From: a virus
Virus record (IMG/VR): IMGVR_UViG_3300046413_000742
Span: 1 to 20,656 of that record
Direction: 5' to 3' (one strand)
Length of the DNA stretch: 20,656 nucleotides
This document shows, piece by piece, positions 14,100-19,814 of this stretch; position 1 is the stretch's first letter; the number at the start of each line of letters is the position of its first letter. The notes under the pieces are model-generated. The model saw only the letters and a list, made by a program, of their open reading frames with translations. It did no database searches and was not told the DNA's origin. The position numbers and the translations under genes are program-made.

Positions 14100-14122
14100 C
14101 AAACAAACCGCCACAAACACCT

Positions 14123-14296
14123 ATGCAAGACATCACCGAGCGCCTTAACCTCGCACGCATACTAATAAACAACATGCTGGCTTCCCATCAGGGAACACCA
14201 GAAGCCGCCGTCAGATACGCCACGAGTCAATTAGACTTGCCACCAGACGTTACTTATTCACTCATTCAATACGCACGTAAACTAACCACCAAATAA
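14123..14296 (+). CDS. Small helical early protein (57 aa)
   Basis: The product MQDITERLNLARILINNMLASHQGTPEAAVRYATSQLDL...VTYSLIQYARKLTTK looks like three short helices. It begins in ACACCTATG after a CA-rich leader containing CAAACCGCC (14104-14112). Its end, stop and following bases (ACTAACCACCAAATAA) resemble the early leader repeats. No family recognised. Confidence 0.55.
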   Translation: MQDITERLNLARILINNMLASHQGTPEAAVRYATSQLDLPPDVTYSLIQYARKLTTK

Positions 14297-14304
14297 ATAA
14301 TAAT

Positions 14305-14526
14305 ATGCTAACACCACTACACGCACGCCCTAAAGAATACCGCAATCTATACAACGCAAACCGCGTAACAAACCGCGACAAAACTGTAGCCGCCATAGAC
14401 AGAGAATACCGCCAAGAAACCATAAAGATGGTCGATGAAGCTTGGAAGGCTTTCTGGGATAGACGGGGAGTAAAGAAACCGCCGCACGTATCTCATCAAC
14501 GGGTCGGGTGTTTTGATACACTATAA
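14305..14526 (+). CDS. Small basic early protein (73 aa)
   Basis: The product MLTPLHARPKEYRNLYNANRV...IDREYRQETIKMVDEAWKAFWDRRGVKKPPHVSHQ is basic, with a central amphipathic helix (EYRQETIKMVDEAWKAFWDRR). It is the last small gene before the spacer and integrase. The DNA contains two AAACCGCG and one AAACCGCC. A nucleic-acid-binding role is plausible from charge only. Confidence 0.55.
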   Translation: MLTPLHARPKEYRNLYNANRVTNRDKTVAAIDREYRQETIKMVDEAWKAFWDRRGVKKPPHVSHQRVGCFDTL

Positions 14527-14675
14527 CGTGACGTCACTTTTGAAATATAAGGAATTGATACCAGTTGGAAACTTATTCACAGATTCGAATCTTTGAATAT
14601 CTAAAGGGAGGATTCACAAAAAGGATTAAATGATCTTAAACTAAACGTAACATACACACACGGAAAGACTTAATA
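14527..14675. promoter_or_regulatory. Integrase upstream region, candidate attP/operator region
   Basis: 149 bases without a gene, between the early cluster and the integrase. It begins with the perfect 10-bp palindrome GTGACGTCAC (14528-14537) and contains a 26-bp near-perfect palindrome (14574-14599) plus a second ATTCACA (14612-14618). Phage attachment sites commonly lie beside the integrase, and the palindrome core TTCGAATC resembles the T-loop region of tRNA genes, common integration targets. No host sequence is available to confirm a core. Confidence 0.4.
14574..14599. repeat. 26-bp near-perfect palindrome upstream of integrase
   Basis: The left arm TATTCACAGATTC and right arm GAATCTTTGAATA are reverse complements except one position (C14580 against T14593). 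The central 12 bp AGATTCGAATCT is perfect. Candidate operator or attachment core. Confidence 0.75.
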
Positions 14676-15698
14676 ATGAGTATTAGAAAGAGCGGTAAAA
14701 ACGAAAACAAGTTCATGGCAGACTTCATGGTCAAAGGTGTAAGATACCGCCGCCAATGGCCTACCTACGAGGAAGCGGCAGCTTGGGAGTCAGAGCTTAA
14801 AAAGAGGATACGCCTAGGGATACCCTACACGGAGCTCTTAGAAGGCACTGGTGACTTCATCACGCTAGGAGAACTAGCAGACAAGACAATGGTTCGTTAC
14901 TGGGAGGGAACCGCCAACGAGCGCACCCAACGATCTAATGTAAAGATTGTTATTGAACACTTCGGGGAAGGCTACGATGTCTCCCAGTTAGATGTTGGAG
15001 CAGTCGATACCTTCATCTTTGCATTGGAGAAGAAAGGGCTGGCTAAGGCTACAATAAACCGCCGCCTGTCTTGCCTGTCTAGGATACTTACCTTTGGGGT
15101 AGATCGTGGGTTCCTCACGCACAAGCCTAAGATAGAGCAGAAGAAGCTATCTAACGGACGCATGAGGTTCCTTACCGAGGAGGAGGAGTATGAAATCATA
15201 GACACCTTAGAGGCCGCTGGTAAGGATGACTTCGCTAGGTTTTTTGAGTGGCAAATAGACACAGGTATGCGTCCTATCGAAGCTCGCCACATACCACAAA
15301 CCGCCGTAAGGGAAGACCCACAACACGGATGGCTGGTAGACTTGAGCAAGACCAAGAACAACTACCCTCGCACCATCTGGCTTACCGACAGGGCTTACAA
15401 GGCTTACGTTGCTTTATCGGATGAACAGTTCCCATTTGCTAGGTTCACCGAGTCTCGGATAGCAACAGCTTGGAAGTTCATACGGGAAGCCCTCAACGAG
15501 ACAGCCGACAAGGAGTTTGTGTTCTATCTTACAAGGCACACATGCGCGTCGAGGTTGGTTCAACGCAATGTTCCCCTTCAGATAGTCAAGGAGTGGATGG
15601 GTCACCGTAACTTTGAGATGACCTTGCGTTATGCAAAGCTTACTCCCACCAATATGCTTGACGCACGCAACGCTCTTCAACAATCTCACATACACTAA
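14676..15698 (+). CDS. int: Phage integrase, tyrosine recombinase
   Basis: A 340-residue, full-length integrase. The N-terminal basic arm-binding-like part is at 1-60 (MSIRKSGKNENKFMADFMVKG...). The SAM-like core-binding domain is at about 62-155 (LGELADKTMVRYW... AKATINRRLSCLSRILTFGVDRG). The catalytic domain is at about 165-325: box I Arg in DTGMRPIEARH (R199), the beta-hairpin Lys in SKTKNN (K225/K227), box II YLTRHTCASRL (R287, H288), then WMGHRNFEMTLRYA with H310 and the nucleophile Y319. The usual first His of the HxxR box is Tyr (Y284). It would insert the phage at an attB by site-specific recombination. It lies upstream of the RNA polymerase, so host polymerase could express it before the phage polymerase appears. 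GGAAAG about 9 bases before the ATG is the best Shine-Dalgarno-like site in the window. Confidence 0.95.
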   Translation: MSIRKSGKNENKFMADFMVKGVRYRRQWPTYEEAAAWESELKKRIRLGIPYTELLEGTGDFITLGELADKTMVRYWEGTANERTQRSNVKIVIEHFGEGYDVSQLDVGAVDTFIFALEKKGLAKATINRRLSCLSRILTFGVDRGFLTHKPKIEQKKLSNGRMRFLTEEEEYEIIDTLEAAGKDDFARFFEWQIDTGMRPIEARHIPQTAVREDPQHGWLVDLSKTKNNYPRTIWLTDRAYKAYVALSDEQFPFARFTESRIATAWKFIREALNETADKEFVFYLTRHTCASRLVQRNVPLQIVKEWMGHRNFEMTLRYAKLTPTNMLDARNALQQSHIH

Positions 15699-15709
15699 CA
15701 ATCAATTAA

Positions 15710-15738
15710 GCTGTCACAAGCAAACCGCCTGTGGCAGC
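15710..15738 (+). other. Hairpin downstream of integrase
   Basis: GCTGTCACA (15710-15718) pairs with TGTGGCAGC (15730-15738) over 9 bp with one wobble; the 11-base loop contains CAAACCGCC. No T-run follows, so a classical terminator is unlikely. It may be an RNA element of the next small gene, whose ATG is 15 bases downstream. Confidence 0.5.
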
Positions 15739-15752
15739 ACCTACCAATATTT

Positions 15753-15929
15753 ATGAAATCAGCACCAACACTATTCAAACCTACAGAAACACAACTGCTC
15801 ACAAGTGGCTTAAACGCTATGACCAAAGCTTGTGAAGCACAGGAGCTTCTCATTAAAAAGATGGAGGAGGACATAGCCGAGCTCAAAGCAAAGCTAACTC
15901 CCGTCGATGACTATTCTCCCGACCAATAA
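15753..15929 (+). CDS. Small coiled-coil protein (58 aa)
   Basis: The product MKSAPTLFKPTETQLLTSGL...ACEAQELLIKKMEEDIAELKAKLTPVDDYSPDQ has a strong coiled-coil heptad pattern at about residues 28-48 and a disordered acidic end. It probably oligomerises. It lies between the integrase and polymerase, after a hairpin leader; no family recognised. It could be an excision or regulatory partner by position, but nothing in the sequence proves it. Confidence 0.55.
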   Translation: MKSAPTLFKPTETQLLTSGLNAMTKACEAQELLIKKMEEDIAELKAKLTPVDDYSPDQ

Positions 15930-15938
15930 TAAACACCT

Positions 15939-16139
15939 ATGAAATATACACACACACTCGAAATGGACAACGAGCAAGGGGAACGATGCAACGTCGCTGT
16001 TGCTTTTCGCGCTGATCCCTTCAAGCGATTCGCTGGATTCACATCAATACACTCGGATAACCCTATCTACTCCGAAGACCTGCACCACCTAGAGCAGTTT
16101 ATAAGGATGGATAAAGATAAATGGGTGACAAATCGCTGA
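15939..16139 (+). CDS. Small early hypothetical protein (66 aa)
   Basis: The product MKYTHTLEMDNEQGERCNVAVAFRADPFKRFAGFTSIH... is likely a small beta-rich domain followed by a helix (SEDLHHLEQFIRM). The start context is AACACCTATG. Its last five codons and stop overlap the first TGACAAA repeat of the polymerase upstream region. Function unknown. Confidence 0.55.
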   Translation: MKYTHTLEMDNEQGERCNVAVAFRADPFKRFAGFTSIHSDNPIYSEDLHHLEQFIRMDKDKWVTNR

Positions 16140-16380
16140 CAAAGTTTGTCAAAACAGCTAAAACAAAGGCAAGTGCTAGGTGACAATAAAATGGAAAGGT
16201 TGTTGAAAATCAATAAGTTGACACCGTTGCAAAAAAAGTTACGATACTCCTCATTGGATAGTAAATGTCTTTTTTGTCACCTATTGCTGTAACCCTATTG
16301 ATAATTAAACATTTTTAAACAAACTGTTATCCGTTTTGTCTCTTACTTTTTATTTGCCTAGGTGACAAATCACTGACAAA
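16124..16380. repeat. TAGGTGACAA/TGACAAA repeat cluster upstream of the RNA polymerase gene
   Basis: Two 20-bp copies, GGTGACAAATCGCTGACAAA (16124-16143) and GGTGACAAATCACTGACAAA (16361-16380), differ at one base and flank the region. Two more GGTGACAA words lie at 16179-16186 (+) and 16274-16281 (inverted). Three copies extend to TAGGTGACAA. GACAAA-G-TTTGTC at 16138-16150 is a perfect inverted repeat. The last copy ends 10 bases before the polymerase ATG. The arrangement is what repressor or activator operators look like. Confidence 0.75.
16218..16245 (+). promoter_or_regulatory. Sigma70-like promoter of the RNA polymerase gene
   Basis: Perfect TTGACA (16218-16223), a 16-base spacer with an A-tract, and TACGAT (16240-16245, 4 of 6). 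It lies inside the repeat cluster, so repressor binding there would block it. It would let host RNA polymerase make the phage polymerase. Confidence 0.5.
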
Positions 16381-16390
16381 TCTTTTGACT

Positions 16391-18811
16391 ATGGACACAA
16401 AACTCACACAAGACGAACTCAACCACGATATGACCACCGTAGGCGTGGGTCGCTACCGTAACAAGGTAGAGGGAGCCCGCGCTCGTGGTATGGAATCTGA
16501 GACGTCTTATGGTCAGAGGCTGATACGTGGGGCGCTTCCTTCATATATCAAGGCCATTGATGAGGTGAAAGAAAAGTGGCGTCTAATTAAGAACAAAGGT
16601 CGGTGGCAGATAGACCTCTTAGAAATCCCTTCAGAGAAGATTGGGTTTCTTGTTATCCGCACCGTCCTAGACCAGCTTACACAGAACTCCAAGATGACCG
16701 CCATGTGCACCAAGGTGGGCAACGTCATCGACTATCAGCGCCGCTCCGAGTTCCTTGTTCGCAACAACCCAAAGGGTGAAGGGATTGTTCTAGGGGCTAC
16801 CCGTAAGAGCGGCTGGCAAGCTACCAAGAACCACATCCGTGTTAGCACCAAGCATGAGGTCGAGAAGGGTCTGATGGAGGAGCCACACTCGTGGACACGT
16901 AGAGATGTAGCCACAACAGGTATCAACCTTGTAGAACTCCTCAGGGATGTCACGGGGATCATTGAGTATCGGTTCATCACAGACACAGGCCGTAGAAACC
17001 CAACACGCTACGTCACAGCCTCAGCAGAGACCCTCAAGTGGATTGATGAGTTTAACTATCACAAGGAAATCATAAGCCCTTTCTGGTTACCTACAGTGGA
17101 CACACCAATGGAGTGGAAGAACGTCTGGGAAGGTGGCTACCGTCTTGAAGATACATCGCTGCCTAAGCTTCCATTTATCAAGACCACCAACATGGAGTTC
17201 CTTCGGGGTATTGAAGGTAAACTAGACGAGCCTATGGAGGCTTGTAACCTTATCCAGCAAACACCTTGGAAGATTAACGAGGACGTTCTCCAGACCATGC
17301 AGTGGGCTTGGAAGAACTCAGTAAAAGTTGGTGGTCTACCTAGCCGTGACGATGAGGTGATGCCCGACATCCCCGATGACTTCCACGAAAACAAGATAGT
17401 AAACCTTCAGTGGCGCACAATGGCCTCTGGTGTTCACAAGAGAAATATGAGCACACGCTCAAGACGCCTACTGGTGGCTAAGGTGCTTTACCTAGCCGAG
17501 AAGCTTACAGGTAGTCGGTTCTTCTATCCTTCACACTGTGACTTCCGAGGTCGGGTCTATAACATCCCTGCCTTTCTGGGTATCCAAGGCCCTGATATGT
17601 GTCGCGGGTTGCTTCGGTTCGCTAGACCTCAACGTATTAAGACAGCAACAGACCGCAAGTGGTTAGCCATACAAGGTGCTAACACTTGGGGCTACGATAA
17701 AGTCACACTCGACCAACGTGCTGAGTGGGCTGAGAACTTTTCCAAGGACGCTATCCGTATCGCTGCTAACCCTACCAAGGAGTTATTATGGACAGAAGCG
17801 GGTGACCCTTGGCAATTCCTTGCGTGGTGCTTTGAATGGGCCACACTACAGAACACGGGTAAGCTAGATACCTTTCTCCCAGTGAATATGGATGCCACCA
17901 ATAACGGCCTCCAGATTCTCTCTATGCTTACCCGTGACCCCTACGGGATGACTGCTACGAATGTGTTACCTACAGACACGCCAGCAGACATCTACGGGGT
18001 CGTTGCAAAACAAGCGGAGATCATCCTCAAGAAACAAGCAGAAGAAGGTGATGCTATCTCTAATGCTTGGGTAACCTTTGGGATAGACCGTAAGACAACC
18101 AAGCGCCCTGTTATGTGTTACTCGTATGGGCTCACTGAATACAGCAACCGCTTGTATATAGCTGACTGGTATGAAGACCAGATACACGGAGAAGGACGCA
18201 CGAGACCCTTTGATGAGAAGGAAAAGTATCTAGCTGTTCACGTTCTAGCCAAAGCAGTTTGGAAGGGTATTGAGAGTGTCTTAGAGAAGCCCAAGGAATG
18301 TATGAAGTGGTTCCAAGACTGTGCCGCTTTGCTTACCGAGGCTGAGCTTCCTGTTACTTGGGTTACACCCAGTGGCTTCCCTGTTCACCAAGAGTATTTC
18401 AACTTCACAAGTAAGAACATCAAGACTTGGATTAGCGGAACAGCTACTCACATTCGTTTCCGTGAGAACGACGATAAGCTATCCAAGGTTCGCCAGCGCA
18501 ACGGAGTGTCCCCTAACTTTGTTCACTCACTAGATGCTGCGGCTCTCCATAAAACAATCATCAAAGCCAACGAGGAAGAAGGAATCTATGACTTTGCATT
18601 TATCCACGACAGCTATGGAACACACGCTACAGGGTGCGAAGCTCTGAGTAAAAGTTTGAGAGATGTATTCATTTCTATGTTTAGCGTTGACCTCCTTAAA
18701 GATTGGAAACATCAACTAGAACAGCAATCGGGATTAGAACTTCCAGAGCCTCCAGAATATGGAACTGCTGACATCTCCAAAATCAAAGATAGCACGTATT
18801 TCTTCAGCTAA
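16391..18811 (+). CDS. Phage single-subunit DNA-directed RNA polymerase (T7 gp1-like)
   Basis: An 806-residue enzyme (T7: 883). Landmarks: DFRGRVYNIPAF at about 384-395; motif A VNMDATNNGLQILS with catalytic D501; motif B KTTKRPVMCYSYG with K571 and Y579; the specificity-loop region about 676-705; VSPNFVHSLDAAAL at about 706-719; and motif C FIHDSYGTHA with D740. Motif A differs from the usual DGSCNGLQH in using DATNNGLQI. It transcribes middle and late phage genes from phage-specific promoters. The ATG at 16391 (TTGACTATGGAC) is preferred over a TTG two codons upstream. It is preceded by the repeat cluster and followed after 54 bases by the ssDNA-binding gene. The full-length catalytic set indicates an active enzyme. 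Confidence 0.97.
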   Translation: MDTKLTQDELNHDMTTVGVGRYRNKVEGARARGMESETSYGQRLIRGALPSYIKAIDEVKEKWRLIKNKGRWQIDLLEIPSEKIGFLVIRTVLDQLTQNSKMTAMCTKVGNVIDYQRRSEFLVRNNPKGEGIVLGATRKSGWQATKNHIRVSTKHEVEKGLMEEPHSWTRRDVATTGINLVELLRDVTGIIEYRFITDTGRRNPTRYVTASAETLKWIDEFNYHKEIISPFWLPTVDTPMEWKNVWEGGYRLEDTSLPKLPFIKTTNMEFLRGIEGKLDEPMEACNLIQQTPWKINEDVLQTMQWAWKNSVKVGGLPSRDDEVMPDIPDDFHENKIVNLQWRTMASGVHKRNMSTRSRRLLVAKVLYLAEKLTGSRFFYPSHCDFRGRVYNIPAFLGIQGPDMCRGLLRFARPQRIKTATDRKWLAIQGANTWGYDKVTLDQRAEWAENFSKDAIRIAANPTKELLWTEAGDPWQFLAWCFEWATLQNTGKLDTFLPVNMDATNNGLQILSMLTRDPYGMTATNVLPTDTPADIYGVVAKQAEIILKKQAEEGDAISNAWVTFGIDRKTTKRPVMCYSYGLTEYSNRLYIADWYEDQIHGEGRTRPFDEKEKYLAVHVLAKAVWKGIESVLEKPKECMKWFQDCAALLTEAELPVTWVTPSGFPVHQEYFNFTSKNIKTWISGTATHIRFRENDDKLSKVRQRNGVSPNFVHSLDAAALHKTIIKANEEEGIYDFAFIHDSYGTHATGCEALSKSLRDVFISMFSVDLLKDWKHQLEQQSGLELPEPPEYGTADISKIKDSTYFFS

Positions 18812-18865
18812 CAGTCCGTTAGTTGAGCAGTAAAAACCACCGATAACAGGTAATAGTAAAACAAC

Positions 18866-19468
18866 ATGAGTAAAGTAATAACAACACCAAAAGGTAAAGC
18901 AGTATGGCCCCGCATAGACACACCAGACACCAAGTTTGATGAGGATGGTGTTTATAGTTGTAAGCTCCACGTAAGTGAAGGAGACTTCAAAGCTTTCGAG
19001 GCTTTAGTCCAGCCAACACTTGATGCCGCTTACGAGGCAGAGTGTAGCCGTCAAGGTAAAGACAAGATACGTATGGCAGCATCAGCTCCTCTGCGTATTA
19101 CCGACGAGGGCGACCACGAAATCTACGCTAAGCAAAAGGCTAAGGTTCACACCAAGTCCAAGGGAACCCTAGAGTTCTCTATCGCGGCAGTAGACAGCCA
19201 AGGTAAAAAGATTGCCATGCCTAAGATTGGTAGCGGTTCTACCCTCAAGATGGCAGTCGAAGTAAACACTTGGTTTGTTCCAAGTCAGGGCTTCGGTTAC
19301 TCCTTGCGTCTCCGCGCAGTCCAAGTGCTCGACCTAATTGAGTATGGTGGAGGTGATAGCTCCTTCGGCTTTGGTGCTGAAGCAGATGGCTACGTAGGTA
19401 GTGGTGAATCACTCAATGATGCCTTCGCGGTAGCTGATGAAGCGGAAACGACCAACGCGCCGTTCTAA
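18866..19468 (+). CDS. Single-stranded DNA-binding protein (gp2.5-like)
   Basis: A 200-residue protein (T7 gp2.5 is 232). The beginning (VITTPKGKAVWPRIDTPDTKFDEDG) followed by YSCKLHV, a central beta-rich region with GSGSTLKMAVEVNTWF, and GFGYSLRLRAVQVLDL match the OB-fold of T7-type single-stranded DNA-binding proteins. The C-terminus is acidic and ends in phenylalanine (VADEAETTNAPF), like T7 gp2.5, whose acidic tail with terminal Phe binds the polymerase and helicase. It coats ssDNA at the replication fork and promotes annealing. The 54-base upstream spacer contains GGTAATAG, also found at 10417, but no clear promoter. Its last 32 bases overlap the endonuclease gene. Confidence 0.88.
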   Translation: MSKVITTPKGKAVWPRIDTPDTKFDEDGVYSCKLHVSEGDFKAFEALVQPTLDAAYEAECSRQGKDKIRMAASAPLRITDEGDHEIYAKQKAKVHTKSKGTLEFSIAAVDSQGKKIAMPKIGSGSTLKMAVEVNTWFVPSQGFGYSLRLRAVQVLDLIEYGGGDSSFGFGAEADGYVGSGESLNDAFAVADEAETTNAPF

Positions 19469-19814
19469 GTTCCGTTCGAAGTTCGAAGAGACAGTAGCCT
19501 CCGCCTTAAATGCGGCGGGGGTTACCCACTCTTACGAGTCGATGAAACTGACTTACACGAAGGAGTGCAAATACACGCCTGACTTCGTTTTAGACAATGG
19601 AATTATACTGGAGGTAAAGGGCTATTGGGTAGCGTCAGACCGAACCAAACACCTACGAGTGAGGGAAGCACATCCCGAACTGGACATCCGCTTTGTATTT
19701 CAACGAGCATCAAACACACTAAGCAAAAAGAGCAAGACCACATACGGGGACTGGTGCGACAAACACGGGTTTCTGTGGTGCGAGAAAAAGCTCCCACACG
19801 AATGGACGACTTAA
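19437..19814 (+). CDS. Endonuclease I, Holliday-junction resolvase (gp3-like)
   Basis: A 125-residue protein (T7 gp3: 149) with clear family pattern: FRSKFEETV, YESMKLTY, KYTPDFVLDNGIILEVKGYW, DRTKHLRVREAHPELDIRFVF and TTYGDWCDKHG. Catalytic residues equivalent to T7 E20, D55, E65 and K67 are E17, D49, E59 and K61. It cleaves branched DNA, debranches concatemers before packaging and helps degrade host DNA. The start overlaps the ssDNA-binding gene by 32 bases and the stop overlaps the primase gene by 13, so the three are tightly coupled. The N-terminus is Arg/Lys-rich (MKRKRPTRRSKFRSKF). The shorter N-terminus is the main difference from T7. Confidence 0.93.
   Translation: MKRKRPTRRSKFRSKFEETVASALNAAGVTHSYESMKLTYTKECKYTPDFVLDNGIILEVKGYWVASDRTKHLRVREAHPELDIRFVFQRASNTLSKKSKTTYGDWCDKHGFLWCEKKLPHEWTT

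Larger units (their letters stand above)
13902..15729 (+). repeat. Seven dispersed AAACCGCC words around the integrase
   Basis: All on the + strand: 13902, 14047, 14105, 14476, 15056, 15298 and 15722 (start positions). Three have the longer form CAAACCGCC in leaders or a hairpin loop (13901, 14104, 15721); others are inside coding sequence in various frames. Two AAACCGCG variants occur at 14358 and 14370. None was seen elsewhere in the window. Confidence 0.7.

Noticed and set aside
14574-14599. tRNA gene suggested by TTCGAATC
   Set aside because: No acceptor stem, D-arm or anticodon arm surrounds it, and the conserved G before TTCGAAT is missing.
14972-15361. 129-codon minus-strand frame inside the integrase
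   Set aside because: Shadow of a clearly functional tyrosine recombinase on the + strand.
16177-16190. SP6-type promoter from TAGGTGACA
   Set aside because: The CACTATAG core that follows in SP6 is replaced by ATAAAA or AATC; better explained as operator repeats.
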